Positions 8,053 through 16,499 of a DNA stretch of 46,401 nt are shown here, piece after piece (position 1 is the first letter of the stretch; the number at the start of each line of letters is the position of its first letter). Under the pieces are notes generated by a model. The model had not been told where the DNA came from. It saw nothing but the letters and a program-made list of their open reading frames with translations, and did not search any database. The stretch spans positions 1 to 46,401 of the forward strand of contig VXLM01000072.1 in assembly GCA_009841605.1 (NCBI GenBank). Direction: 5' to 3'. This DNA is from Dehalococcoidia bacterium (lineage in GTDB: Bacteria > Chloroflexota > Dehalococcoidia > Lucifugimonadales > VXLM01). The translations under genes and the position numbers were made by a program.

Positions 8053-9413
8053 GCGGCGTTCCCGTGTCCGCAAACCCCGCACGGCTCGAACAAGCCATCG
8101 CATCGCTGCGTTCCCTTTCAATCGAGACGCTGACGGGGAACCAAACAACTGAGTACGCCATCGACGGCAATACCCCAGAAGTCGTGACGCGCCCGTCTTC
8201 ACCACAAGAGATATCGGAGGCGATGTCCGTAGCGTCTGAGCACGGCCTGTCGGTCTCGCCTCTTGGCGGCAGAACTCGCACCTGCCTGGGAAACGTACCT
8301 GAATCGCTCGATCTCGCTATCGAGACGACCGGACTCGACCAGGTGCTGGCCCACAACGCCGCCGACCTGACTGCAACCGTCGAGGCGGGGATCACCGTTT
8401 CGTGCCTCCAGGAAGTCTTGGCCGAGCACGGGCAGTTCCTGGCAATCGATCCTCCCCTGCCCGACCGCGCCACCATCGGCGGGACACTGGCCGTCGGGTG
8501 GAGCGGCCCAATGACGTGGCAGAACTGGAGCCCTCGCGATATCGTCATCGGCATGAGGACGGTGATGGCGGACGGCACGGTCACGAAAACCGGCGGGCAG
8601 GTCGTCAAGAACGTCAGCGGCTACGACATGGCGCGGATGCACATCGGAGCGCTGGGGACGCTCGGCATCATCGCGGAGGTGTCGTTCAAGCTCACGCCGC
8701 TCCCGGCCCGGCAGGCGACCGTCATGGCGACATTTGACTCGGACGCGAACTGTCTTGGGGCCGCACTCGGGGTGTACGGAAGCAGTCTCGTTCCTTTGGC
8801 CATTTCGACGCTCCATGGACAGAAGCGAAGAGAGGGAGGTGGCGGCAGAGACGAAGGGCAACCTTCACTCATGGTACGAGCCGGAGGACGGGCGAGAAGC
8901 GTTCGCCGGCAGACCGACGACGTTGCGTCTATCTACAACCGATTCGGCGCAGTCCAATCAGCGGTGTTTGAAGGTGATGACGCGACGACGATGTGGAGGA
9001 GGATCGGAGACTTAGGTTGGGCCGACGAGACCGCCCCAGTCGCAGGCATCAGGGCTTCTGTCCTTCCAACGGACATTCCGGGTGTGCTTCATTCGATGCA
9101 GGAGTTGGATGACTCATCGGACCTACGTTGGAGGGCCACCACGCAGACTGCGCAGGGGGTCATCGACATTCACTGGCTGAACGTCGAGGGCGAGTCCTCG
9201 ACCGAGCATGTGAGTGCAGCAATATCTAGGACCATCAAAGCAGTGCAAAGAGTCGGAGGCACGGCGGTCGTAACCCACGCTCCAACTCCAATCAAGGAAA
9301 CTCTCGACGTGTGGGGCGAGCCGACCTCCGCCATCGACACCATGCGTAACCTCAAACGGCAGTACGACCCCGACCGGCTGCTCAATCCCGGTCGATTCAT
9401 GGGTGGCATCTGA
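8049..9413 (+). CDS. glcE: glycolate oxidase subunit GlcE-like FAD-binding protein
   Basis: This is the second FAD-binding subunit of the glycolate oxidase complex. The 454-residue frame has a PCMH domain with VSPLGGRTRT (~74-83), ATIGGTLAVGWSGP (~141-154), a conserved VVKNVSGYDMARMHIGALGTLGIIAEV segment (~188-214) and a C-terminal DPDRLLNPGRF ending shared with GlcD-type proteins. It is longer than the usual ~350 residues; the extra length includes a charged, glycine-rich insert (REGGGGRDEGQ, ~261). The start overlaps the glcD stop and its own stop overlaps the glcF start (TGATG), so translation is probably coupled. GlcE would form a membrane-associated complex with GlcD and GlcF. Confidence 0.85.
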   Translation: MSGVPVSANPARLEQAIASLRSLSIETLTGNQTTEYAIDGNTPEVVTRPSSPQEISEAMSVASEHGLSVSPLGGRTRTCLGNVPESLDLAIETTGLDQVLAHNAADLTATVEAGITVSCLQEVLAEHGQFLAIDPPLPDRATIGGTLAVGWSGPMTWQNWSPRDIVIGMRTVMADGTVTKTGGQVVKNVSGYDMARMHIGALGTLGIIAEVSFKLTPLPARQATVMATFDSDANCLGAALGVYGSSLVPLAISTLHGQKRREGGGGRDEGQPSLMVRAGGRARSVRRQTDDVASIYNRFGAVQSAVFEGDDATTMWRRIGDLGWADETAPVAGIRASVLPTDIPGVLHSMQELDDSSDLRWRATTQTAQGVIDIHWLNVEGESSTEHVSAAISRTIKAVQRVGGTAVVTHAPTPIKETLDVWGEPTSAIDTMRNLKRQYDPDRLLNPGRFMGGI

Positions 9414-10732
9414 TGACCTTTACGGAGCCGACCGTCGCGCATCCGGGATTCTCCTCGCCCGACGGGCCGCGTGAGGAGGACATGTACAAGTGCGTCCACT
9501 GCGGCTTCTGCCTCCAGGCCTGCCCGACCTATCTTGAGACGGGGCTGGAGACGGAGTCGCCGAGGGGCCGCATCGCGCTGATGAAGGCCGTCAATGAGGG
9601 CCGCATCGGAATAACCCCTGACGTGTACCGCCACTGGGACTTGTGCATCCAGTGTCGGGCGTGCGAGGTGGCATGTCCATCGGGCGTTCCATACGGCAAT
9701 CTCATCGAAGCGACCATGAGCGAGGTCGACCAGCGACGGAAGAAGGGGCTTTTTGCCCGCACAGCAGGGAACCTCGTCCTGAACTCGATCCTACCCAAGC
9801 AAGGCCGTCTCGAACTCATGGCGAGCTTGCTGAGGCTTTATCAGTGGAGTGGGATGCGGTCAATCATCAGAAAGTCGAAGGTATTGGTCGCGCTCGCCCC
9901 CGGCCTTGCAGAGTTGGAGATGTCTGCGCCGACGGTGTCAAGGCAGCGATTCAGGGCGAGGGGACAGGTCTACCCGGCTCAGGGGGAGGTGCGGTCGAGA
10001 GTAGCCATCCTGTCCGGTTGTGTGATGCCGCTGATGCACGGCCCGGAGATGGACGCCGCCGTGCGCGTACTGACCCGCAACGGGTGCGAGGTAGAGGTAT
10101 CCGAGGGGCAAGGGTGCTGCGGCGCTATTCACAGTCACGTCGGCGACCTCGAACGCGCAAGAGCGCTCGCCCGAAAGAATATCGACGCCTTCGAGGCGCG
10201 GGGGCTAGACGCCGTCATCGTCGCCTCGGCCGGCTGCGGCGCGAGAATGAAGGAATACCATCACCTGCTGGAGGACGACCAAGAATACGCTGAACGTGCG
10301 GCGAGGTTCAGCGAGACGGTCAAGGACATACACGAGTACCTCGTCGACCTTCCATTCACCCCGCCCACGGCAAAACTCGACAAGCGCGTGACTTACCAGG
10401 ACTCATGTCACCTCGCCAACGCCCAGCGAATCACCGACGCGCCGAGGGCGATCCTCACGTCCATACCGGGCGTCGAACTCGTCGAGATGGAGCGTTCGGA
10501 CGTGTGCTGCGGCGCGGGCGGTACGTACACCATCACGGAAAGGGAGTTTTCCTTAAGGGTGCTCGATTCCAAGATGCGCAACGTCGGGCGTACTGGAGCC
10601 GACGTCCTGGCGACTGCAAATCCGGGCTGTGTACTCCAACTCCAATACGGCGCTCAGCGGTACGGTCCGCCGGTCGAGGTCAAATATGTGACCGACCTGC
10701 TCGATGAGGCATACCAACGGGAGGACGACTGA
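9413..10732 (+). CDS. glcF: glycolate oxidase iron-sulfur subunit GlcF
   Basis: This electron-transfer subunit carries two 4Fe-4S clusters and two CCG domains and hands electrons from GlcDE to quinones. Cluster ligands are visible as C27-C30-C33-C37 (CVHCGFCLQACP) and C78-C81-C84-C88 (CIQCRACEVACP). The two CCG motifs are GQGCCGAIHSH (~229) and DVCCGAGGTY (~363). The 439-residue length is normal for GlcF and shorter than lactate-utilisation or HdrD fusions. The start codon overlaps the glcE stop by one base. A strong hydrophobic anchor is absent, so membrane attachment is probably peripheral. Confidence 0.88.
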   Translation: MTFTEPTVAHPGFSSPDGPREEDMYKCVHCGFCLQACPTYLETGLETESPRGRIALMKAVNEGRIGITPDVYRHWDLCIQCRACEVACPSGVPYGNLIEATMSEVDQRRKKGLFARTAGNLVLNSILPKQGRLELMASLLRLYQWSGMRSIIRKSKVLVALAPGLAELEMSAPTVSRQRFRARGQVYPAQGEVRSRVAILSGCVMPLMHGPEMDAAVRVLTRNGCEVEVSEGQGCCGAIHSHVGDLERARALARKNIDAFEARGLDAVIVASAGCGARMKEYHHLLEDDQEYAERAARFSETVKDIHEYLVDLPFTPPTAKLDKRVTYQDSCHLANAQRITDAPRAILTSIPGVELVEMERSDVCCGAGGTYTITEREFSLRVLDSKMRNVGRTGADVLATANPGCVLQLQYGAQRYGPPVEVKYVTDLLDEAYQREDD

Positions 10733-10735
10733 ATC

Positions 10736-11527
10736 TTGGAATTGGGACTATCCGGCAAGGTAGCGCTGATAACTGGAGGCAGCGACGGCATCGGCAAGGC
10801 GACCGCCATAGCGATGGGAAACGAGGGCGTCAAGGTCGCCATCTGCTCCCGAAATCAGGAGCGTCTGAAAGCCGCCTCGGACGACATTCGCGGCCTTACC
10901 GGCGCGGAAGTCCTCGCCGTGCCCGCGGACGTACGTAACCAAGAACAGATCGAACGGCTCTTCGACGAGACCTTGCGCCGGTTCGGACGGCTCGACATCC
11001 TGGTGAACAACGCCGGAGGGTCGGCGGCCGGACCGCTGCTCGAAACCGACGACGCCATCTGGCATGGCGATCTCGATACCAAGCTCTTCGGCGCGCTGAG
11101 GTGCTCGCGGCTGGCGATACCGCACATGATCGAAGCGGGCGGCGGGCGGATCATCAACGTGACGAGCATCTGGGGGAAGCACCCGGGAGCGGCGACCGTA
11201 CCCACGACGGTGTCACGTGCAGCGGGCATCGCGCTGACCAAGGCGATGTCACGTGAGTTCGCACCTCACGGCATACTCGTCAACACGGTCTGCATCGGAC
11301 TCGCCCGGAGCGGACAGTTCCGCCGCGAGTGGGAGGAGCTGCAGGCCGAGGGGACAGATTTGACGGAAGAAGAATTCTACGCGCAGCAAGCGGAAGGCAT
11401 TCCGCTGGGACGCATCGGCACTTCGGAGGAGGTCGCCGACCTCATCACCTTCCTCGCCTCTGAGCGAGCCGGCTTCATCACGGGCACTGCTATCAACTTT
11501 GACGGCGGCGAGTCCGCCGTCGTCTGA
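10736..11527 (+). CDS. SDR-family oxidoreductase lacking the catalytic Tyr and Lys
   Basis: This 263-residue short-chain dehydrogenase/reductase has the NAD(P) motif TGGSDGIG (13-20), NNAG (91-94) and the family Ser144 (NVTS). The YxxxK motif is replaced by T157-x-x-x-R161 (PTTVSRAAG), so the normal proton-relay Tyr and Lys are gone. The C-terminus FITGTAINFDGGES is typical of FabG-like SDRs. The start is a TTG three bases past the glcF stop, with GGGAGG about 11 nt upstream inside glcF, so it belongs to the glcDEF operon. It may act on a product of hydroxyacid oxidation or be a non-catalytic partner (inference). Its 3' end overlaps the convergent Nudix gene. Confidence 0.8.
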   Translation: MELGLSGKVALITGGSDGIGKATAIAMGNEGVKVAICSRNQERLKAASDDIRGLTGAEVLAVPADVRNQEQIERLFDETLRRFGRLDILVNNAGGSAAGPLLETDDAIWHGDLDTKLFGALRCSRLAIPHMIEAGGGRIINVTSIWGKHPGAATVPTTVSRAAGIALTKAMSREFAPHGILVNTVCIGLARSGQFRREWEELQAEGTDLTEEEFYAQQAEGIPLGRIGTSEEVADLITFLASERAGFITGTAINFDGGESAVV

Positions 11528-11957
11528 TAGCCCCTAACAGGGCGATGGCCTCCCTGAGCCAAGGTCGGATGTTCTCCTCAGTGAGAATCTCGTCCGCCGT
11601 CATCCATCGGATTTCCGCGACTTCGCCGGGATCGCTGATCTTAGGATCGCCTCCGGCATACTCCCCCATGAAGAGCACGTCCACGACCGGAGTCCCGTCG
11701 CTCATGGAGAAGGATGCGCTCCGAACGTATTCCAACTCAGACGAAACGGTGATGCCCGTTTCCTCCAGCACTTCACGGCGAACAGTGGTCTCAAGGATGT
11801 CGGCGGGACCGTCCTCGACCTCGACCTTGCCGCCGGGGAACGCAAGGACTCCGGGAGCGTGCCGGACCTCCTCGCCCCTGACGATCATCAAGATTCGGTC
11901 GTCGCGGAAGACGGCGCACTGGGTGTTCACGACGAACATCTCACGATCGTCTGTCAT
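11493..11957 (-). CDS. Nudix hydrolase with a variant Nudix box
   Basis: Nudix enzymes cleave nucleoside-diphosphate-linked compounds using Mg2+. This 154-residue protein carries FPGGKVEVEDGPADILE followed by TTVRREVLEETGI (~45-75). The REVLEETG helix is intact. The loop before it is about four residues longer than G-x5-E-x7-REUxEExGU, and Asp stands at the usual Glu position eight residues before the Arg, so it is a non-canonical box. The start at ATG 11957 follows an AAAGGCGG site; a longer start at 11996 would run into the preceding methyltransferase. The Arg-rich C-terminus overlaps the convergent SDR gene by 35 nt. It is third in the aroC-methyltransferase-Nudix run. Substrate unknown; housecleaning is plausible. 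Confidence 0.8.
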   Translation of the reverse strand: MTDDREMFVVNTQCAVFRDDRILMIVRGEEVRHAPGVLAFPGGKVEVEDGPADILETTVRREVLEETGITVSSELEYVRSASFSMSDGTPVVDVLFMGEYAGGDPKISDPGEVAEIRWMTADEILTEENIRPWLREAIALLGAIRRRRTRRRQS

Positions 11958-11973
11958 CGCACTCGCCGCCTTT

Positions 11974-12744
11974 CTACTCCGGCTTGAACGCCTCAAAGCG
12001 AATTCGCCAGTAGTCCGCCGTCCACGTCCCGTTAGTGTACAGGGTAGGCCGGGTGGCCTTCTCGACGTAAGCGACCACCTCCTCGCGCTGGGAAGGCGAG
12101 AGGGGCGACAGGTAGTCCCAGCCGAACATGCGCAGCCACCTCCTCATACCTTCTTCGCCGCCGTCGAGCGGGGTCGGCCTCTCGAAGTGAGCTGAGTTCG
12201 CGACGCGGAAGTCGCGGCTTTCCAGCAGCGAAACGTACTCGTCCAGTGGCGGGAAGTACTTATTCGGCCTGTAGACTTCAGTGCCGTCTTGCTCCAGCCT
12301 GTATAGGGCCTCACCGACGGCGGTCATGATGGCCCGGATGTTGTTCTCGCCGCCGAACTCCGCCACGAAGCGCCCGCCCGGCCTCAACGCCCGCCGGACA
12401 GAGTCGACGACGGCCTCAGGAGGACGCACCCAGTGAAGCACCGCGTTGGAGAATACGGCGTCGAACTCGCACTCGAAGGGTAGTGATCGGGCGTCCGCGA
12501 CCTCGAACCGGAGGTGCGGAAAGTTTTCCGATGCAACCCTCACCATGTCCTCGGACGAGTCGATTCCGACGACCTCAGCTCCCGACTCGGCGATCTGGTC
12601 CGTCAGGTGACCCGTGCCGCACCCCAGATCGAGGATGCGCTCACCCGGTTTGGGCGCGAGAAGATCGACGACTCCCCTGCCCCGCTCCCATACGAACGAG
12701 TGGGCGCTGTCGTACCGGCTCGCGTCCCATTCTCGCTCCGTCAT
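11974..12744 (-). CDS. class I SAM-dependent methyltransferase (Methyltransf_11/25 type)
   Basis: This 256-residue protein has SAM motif [13 protein letters not shown] (~37-48), an acidic motif [13 protein letters not shown] (~58-68), [10 protein letters not shown] (~82-91), motif [13 protein letters not shown] (~95-105) and [15 protein letters not shown] (~114-130). This order fits the trans-aconitate or UbiE-like small-molecule methyltransferases. Its C-terminal region ([20 protein letters not shown]) resembles trans-aconitate methyltransferase Tam, but the substrate is uncertain. ATG 12744 overlaps the aroC stop as ATGA, which fixes the start and indicates co-translation. Confidence 0.82.
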   Translation of the reverse strand: MTEREWDASRYDSAHSFVWERGRGVVDLLAPKPGERILDLGCGTGHLTDQIAESGAEVVGIDSSEDMVRVASENFPHLRFEVADARSLPFECEFDAVFSNAVLHWVRPPEAVVDSVRRALRPGGRFVAEFGGENNIRAIMTAVGEALYRLEQDGTEVYRPNKYFPPLDEYVSLLESRDFRVANSAHFERPTPLDGGEEGMRRWLRMFGWDYLSPLSPSQREEVVAYVEKATRPTLYTNGTWTADYWRIRFEAFKPE

Positions 12745-13829
12745 CCCACGTCGCCGACTTGACCGCGCTGCCGCAGGGCGTGGTCGACCAGCACGAGCGC
12801 CATCATCGCCTCGACCATCGGAACGGCGCGCGGGAGAACGCACGGATCGTGCCTTCCCCTGCCCGACAGCTCCGTCGGGTTGCCGTCCTCGTCGACGGTC
12901 TCCTGCGGCGTCATGATGGTCGCCACAGGCTTGAACGCGGCGCGAATGACGATGCTCTCGCCGTTGGAGATGCCGCCCTGTATCCCGCCGGAGTAGTTCG
13001 TGCGCGTCCTGATCCTACCGGCCTCGTTGTAGAACGGGTCGTTGTGCGTGGACCCGGTCATCGTTATGCCACCGAACCCCGACCCTACCTCGAACCCCTT
13101 GCATGCCGGCAGCGAGAGGACTCCCCTGCCGAGCTCGGCTTCCAGCTTGTCGAATACCGGCTCGCCGAGTCCCGCTGGGACGTTGCGCGCGACGGCCTCG
13201 ACAACGCCACCGAGGGTGTCCCCGGCCTTCCGCGCCTCGTCGATGCGCTCGATCATACGCTCCGCGATATCGGGGTCGGGACAGCGGACGATGGTGGACT
13301 CTACATCTGCCATCGTCACCGTTTCGGGGTCCACGTCGCCAACCATGTCGGAGACCTGTTTGACGTATCCAACGATCTCGACGCCGAACTCCTGGGCGAG
13401 AATCTTCTTGGCAATGGCACCTGCCGCCACTCTGCCGATGGTCTCCCGGGCACTGGCGCGTCCTCCGCCCTTCCAGTTGCGGATGCCGTACTTGGCCTGG
13501 TAGGTGTAGTCGGCGTGGGAGGGGCGGAACTTGGTCCGCATGTGCTCGTAGTCCTTGGAGCGCTGGTCGCTATTCCAGACGCCGATCAGGATGGGGGTGC
13601 CGAGCGATTTGCCCTCGAACACACCGGACAGGATCTGCGCCTCGTCGGACTCCCGTCGCTGCGTCGTAATCCGGCTCTGACCGGGCCGCCTTCGCGCAAG
13701 CTCCTTCTGTATGTCCGCGATGTCTATCTCGATCTGCGGCGGGCAACCATCCACGACCACACCGACGGCGTCGCCGTGCGACTCGCCCCAGGTCGTGATG
13801 CTGAACATCTTTCCGAATGTATTTGCCAT
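12741..13829 (-). CDS. aroC: chorismate synthase
   Basis: AroC converts 5-enolpyruvylshikimate-3-phosphate to chorismate, the last step of the shikimate pathway, using reduced FMN. Signatures include TTWGESHG (~12-19), [16 protein letters not shown] (~48), [14 protein letters not shown] (~103), [19 protein letters not shown] (~122), [12 protein letters not shown] (~280) and the C-terminal [23 protein letters not shown]. The 362-residue length is normal. ATG 13829 (MANTFGKMF) with a GGGGGCGAG stretch upstream is preferred over a start seven residues earlier. It heads a three-gene minus-strand operon. An unusual inverted-repeat structure lies in its 5' region (13946-14015). Confidence 0.95.
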   Translation of the reverse strand: MANTFGKMFSITTWGESHGDAVGVVVDGCPPQIEIDIADIQKELARRRPGQSRITTQRRESDEAQILSGVFEGKSLGTPILIGVWNSDQRSKDYEHMRTKFRPSHADYTYQAKYGIRNWKGGGRASARETIGRVAAGAIAKKILAQEFGVEIVGYVKQVSDMVGDVDPETVTMADVESTIVRCPDPDIAERMIERIDEARKAGDTLGGVVEAVARNVPAGLGEPVFDKLEAELGRGVLSLPACKGFEVGSGFGGITMTGSTHNDPFYNEAGRIRTRTNYSGGIQGGISNGESIVIRAAFKPVATIMTPQETVDEDGNPTELSGRGRHDPCVLPRAVPMVEAMMALVLVDHALRQRGQVGDVG

Positions 13830-13945
13830 GCTCGCGCCCCCGTCGAACAAAATCGTTCCATGCGGGTGGGTTATTCCATGCTACCATCACCACACGGCCC
13901 TGTGGTACGATTCACCCAACAGGCGCCCGTTCGACGGTTACACTA

Positions 13946-14015
13946 GGGCCCGGGCTGAACACCTGCGAGCGCCTTTCTTCCTCGGAAGAATGAGTGCCAC
14001 TCGCAGCCCGGGCCC
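13946..14015. other. multi-part inverted-repeat structure between aroC and phyH
   Basis: GGGCCCGGGCTG at 13946-13957 is exactly complementary to CAGCCCGGGCCC at 14004-14015. Inside, CTGCGAG (13963-13969) pairs with CTCGCAG (14000-14006), and TTCTTC-CTCG-GAAGAA forms a tetraloop hairpin centred near 13980. A long stem with a bulge and an inner hairpin is therefore possible in either orientation. It could be the leader of aroC (minus strand), a terminator-like structure ahead of the plus-strand gene, or a structured RNA. No known riboswitch signature was recognised. The rest of the 13830-14180 gap holds only this element, a small CCACA/TGTGG hairpin near 13890 and the promoter at 14113-14141. 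Confidence 0.55.
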
Positions 14016-14112
14016 CGTCGGACTCTTCAGAGCGTCCACCCTTTTTCTCCTTCCACAATTCGCGTACCCGTTGAAGCATTCCTCCCGCAATATCCCTACT
14101 TTGCAGCGTTTA

Positions 14113-14141
14113 TTGACGACTATTGGTCTCTGCCATAGACT
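14113..14141 (+). promoter_or_regulatory. sigma70-type promoter of the first phyH gene
   Basis: TTGACG, a 17-nt spacer, then TAGACT. It lies about 40 nt before a very strong AAGGAGG ribosome binding site. A partial match to the duplicated TTGAAGC element of 4043 and 6567 lies just upstream at 14071. Confidence 0.5.
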
Positions 14142-14180
14142 ACCCCGCGCGCGAATTTCGAGCCGACAAGGAGGTGGATG

Positions 14181-14966
14181 ATGCAGCTGACTTGCGAGCA
14201 GAAGGACTTCTTCGAGACGTTCGGATTCCTCGTATTCCGGCAATTGTTGACCCCCGACGAGGTGGCAACAATGCTGCGGGAGTCGGACGAGATCATGGCA
14301 GAGGTGCGGGGCGGCGGAGCGCACGATGGAAGGACCTGGCAGGCCGTCCAGCCGTTCTTCGAGCGCAGGCCATTCCTTCACAGCCTGATTATCGATCCGC
14401 GAATTCTCGGTATCGCGGAAGGATTGCTCGGGCCCGACATCTTCCTCGACGTTACGGAGGGGAACCTGCACGTCGGCGATACACCGTGGCACGGCGGCGG
14501 GAACGACTGTGAGATACTCCCGCACGTCAAGATCGGGTTCTACCTTGAACCTCTGACCAAGGAGACCGGCGCACTGAGGTTCATCCCCGGCTCCCACAAG
14601 GGCGACTTTTCCGAGCGGCTCAACCGCATCAGCCAGCGCATCGACGACCCCGACGCCAGGGTCTGGGGAGTCTCTCTCGACGAGGTGCCCTCCTACGCCG
14701 TCGAGACGACGCCGGGCGACGTGGTGGCATTCAAGGAGAACACCTACCACGGGGCATTCGGCGGACATGCCGGACGTCACCAGCACGCCATCAACTACTT
14801 CCAAAAGCCCAAGACCGAGGAGCAGATGGCCTTGCTCCGGGGGTACTACGAGGAGATGACGTACTCCTTCCATCCCGTGGTGCAGAACCTCGAACACGAG
14901 GACCAACGGATGAGGGCACTGCAGGCGGACATGGTCGAGTGGGGATTCGAGACGCAAAGCGTGTGA
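14181..14966 (+). CDS. PhyH-family Fe(II)/2-oxoglutarate enzyme with HGG in place of HxD (halogenase-like)
   Basis: PhyH-family enzymes hold Fe(II) with an HxD...H triad and bind 2-oxoglutarate through an Arg. This 261-residue protein has the family fold, with VGDTPWHGGGND (98-109) followed by PHVKIGFYLEPLTKETGALR and FIPGSH. The iron-binding motif reads H104-G105-G106, so the Asp ligand is replaced by Gly. The distal His190 (NTYHGAFGG) and the likely 2-oxoglutarate Arg199 (AGRHQH) are retained. Replacement of this Asp by Ala or Gly is the hallmark of Fe/2OG halogenases such as SyrB2 (itself PhyH-like) and WelO5, where chloride takes the empty site. Activity here is inference; an inactive homologue is possible. 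ATG 14181, 6 nt after AAGGAGG, is preferred over ATG 14178. A DinB-fold gene follows. Confidence 0.85.
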   Translation: MQLTCEQKDFFETFGFLVFRQLLTPDEVATMLRESDEIMAEVRGGGAHDGRTWQAVQPFFERRPFLHSLIIDPRILGIAEGLLGPDIFLDVTEGNLHVGDTPWHGGGNDCEILPHVKIGFYLEPLTKETGALRFIPGSHKGDFSERLNRISQRIDDPDARVWGVSLDEVPSYAVETTPGDVVAFKENTYHGAFGGHAGRHQHAINYFQKPKTEEQMALLRGYYEEMTYSFHPVVQNLEHEDQRMRALQADMVEWGFETQSV

Positions 14967-15020
14967 GCAGGGGAAGCCTCACCACAGAGAGCGCGGAGAT
15001 CGCAGAGGAGAGTGAAACAG

Positions 15021-15500
15021 ATGGATATCCAAGAATTGGCCCTAGAACTGCAGACCGCTCAGCAGGAGGTCGCAGCCTCGCTGGCAGGTGCCACCGAGCA
15101 TGAACTGCACACTGCGCCAGGGGACGGAGAATGGACGGCGTCGGAGGTGGCCGCGCACGTCATCGAGATGCAGGCCATGTGGATGGAGAAGATCGCCAAC
15201 GCCGATGAGGAACCCGATCTGGCGCGTTCCCACAGCGAGATTGAGCGGCGCACGGCCTCCGTCGAGGCTCACAGCGGGGACGACCTCGGGACGGTTACGC
15301 ATCGGTTGGCCGAGTCGTGCGGACGGACGATGGAGATACTGCAGGGGATGTCATCAAGCGATCTTGACCGCCCCGTTACCTATGGGCACACCTCGGCATC
15401 CGGGACGAGTCTCGAGGCCGCCCGGTCACTGGTCATCTCCCACCTCTCGGAGCACGCGCAGCAGATTACGGATACGAGGCGAGCCGTCGGAGGCGGGTAG
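15021..15500 (+). CDS. DinB-family (DinB_2-like) four-helix protein
   Basis: DinB/YfiT-fold proteins are four-helix bundles, often with a three-His metal site. Several act as thiol transferases or metal-dependent hydrolases. In this 159-residue protein the His residues are visible in EVAAHVIEMQ (~46) and ISHLSEHAQQI (~143-149), the expected spacing for the metal triad. EWTASEVAAHVIEMQ is the typical helix-2 signature. ATG 15021 follows AGAGGAGAG with 8 nt spacing; an upstream GTG at 15012 would overlap that site. It lies 54 nt after the phyH gene on the same strand and is probably co-transcribed. It is unrelated to the polymerase gene dinB in this window. Confidence 0.8.
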   Translation: MDIQELALELQTAQQEVAASLAGATEHELHTAPGDGEWTASEVAAHVIEMQAMWMEKIANADEEPDLARSHSEIERRTASVEAHSGDDLGTVTHRLAESCGRTMEILQGMSSSDLDRPVTYGHTSASGTSLEAARSLVISHLSEHAQQITDTRRAVGGG

Positions 15501-15540
15501 ATAATACCCCTTTCGCCCGCGTGCAACGCCTGTAGCCGGT

Positions 15541-16173
15541 CTATCGCCTGTTGAGGTGCTCGACCACCGCTTCGGCAAGCGCGCCGATGCTCCGGCGGGT
15601 GACGGTGATGACACGGGCGTCGCCCTTGCCCTCGAAGTGCGACGACACCCGATGGTCAAGCACGGTGCTGCCCCAAATGACGATGACTTCCGCCCAGCGA
15701 CGGGCGGGGCGAAAGTAGCGGTCGTCCTTCGACCTCGTGCCGTCCACGAACCTCCAATCGATCCCCGGCGACGATTTCTCGCGTATCTCCCGAGTCTTTG
15801 CCTCGGTACCGCCGACGACGAGTACCTTGCTAACCTTGGCGGCGTTCAGAGCGGAGGCCATAGCCCTGAGCGAGCTTCGGTCCTTGGAGCCGCCGCAGAT
15901 CGTGCAGTGGGCCTTGTCCACGAGCAGGCCCTTCCTCGCCTCGGCCTGCCTTCGGCAGTCGCCGTTGCCGCAGTGCCAGAGGAAGGCGGTTTCGAGGGCT
16001 TCACGGGCGCGGTCGACCTTCTCGGACGCGATGTTGGTCCGATTGGGTCGGGAGGATATGATCCCGGCTCGTGATAAGGCTTCACGGCCGGACTTCTGAG
16101 CGCCGGGCGTGGTGATGCCGAAGTCCTTGAACATCCGCGTGATCGAGATGTCGGGCACGGCAAGGGTCTCCAC
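15541..16173 (-). CDS. protein with a zinc-binding Cys cluster and DUF2325-like C-terminal domain
   Basis: This 210-residue protein has an N-terminal helical part (MFKDFGITTPGAQKSGREAL), a Cys cluster HCGNGDCRRQ...HCTICGG (~67-95) likely to bind zinc, and a C-terminal Rossmann-like part (~113-205: VSKVLVVGGTEAKTREI, AEVIVIWGSTVLDHRVSSHF). The latter resembles DUF2325, a domain of unknown function. No enzyme motif is clear. The start is uncertain: GTG at 16173 has no evident ribosome binding site, and the frame continues upstream (REFESFPVTPIEYV) to a stop near 16220 with no ATG, so the true start may use a rare codon upstream. Confidence 0.65.
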   Translation of the reverse strand: METLAVPDISITRMFKDFGITTPGAQKSGREALSRAGIISSRPNRTNIASEKVDRAREALETAFLWHCGNGDCRRQAEARKGLLVDKAHCTICGGSKDRSSLRAMASALNAAKVSKVLVVGGTEAKTREIREKSSPGIDWRFVDGTRSKDDRYFRPARRWAEVIVIWGSTVLDHRVSSHFEGKGDARVITVTRRSIGALAEAVVEHLNRR

Positions 16174-16250
16174 ATATTCGATGGGCGTAACCGGGAAGCT
16201 CTCGAACTCACGAGAACCTTAAACTGCCGACCTGGCAGAGTTCGGCGGCT

Positions 16251-16433
16251 CTAGAGAACCGTCGCGAACAACAAGGCTCCCAACAGCACTACGCCTACAG
16301 TCGTCTCGATAATGCCGAACGGCTTGCCACCCTCTTTGCTGCGGCGCAGCGTCCTAATCCCGTTGATTACGAACATGGCCCCAACGACTAGCACAATCGC
16401 TGAGACGATGACTCGCGGTACAGAGAACACCAT
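16251..16433 (-). CDS. small two-helix membrane protein
   Basis: This 60-residue protein has hydrophobic segments at about 4-24 (SVPRVIVSAIVLVVGAMFVI) and 40-59 (IIETTVGVVLLGALLFATVL), separated by a basic loop (RTLRRSKEGGK). That fits an inner-membrane hairpin. ATG 16433 has GGGGAG 8 nt upstream, which supports a real gene. It lies between the sodN stop and the DUF2325-like gene on the same strand. Function unknown. Confidence 0.65.
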   Translation of the reverse strand: MVFSVPRVIVSAIVLVVGAMFVINGIRTLRRSKEGGKPFGIIETTVGVVLLGALLFATVL

Positions 16434-16499
16434 AGATTTCTCCCCAAGAGGCCTGAAGAGGAGCCCTTTGGTTCATGGACTGGTCGGTCAGGCTTGAGC

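Noticed and set aside
12483-13946. 487-codon plus-strand open frame across aroC
   Set aside because: aroC on the minus strand is unmistakable; this is its shadow.
13946-14015. T-box, SRP RNA or tRNA-Sec identity for the structured element
   Set aside because: No AGGGTGG T-sequence, no GGAAGCAGCC-type SRP loop and no TTCGA T-arm were found.
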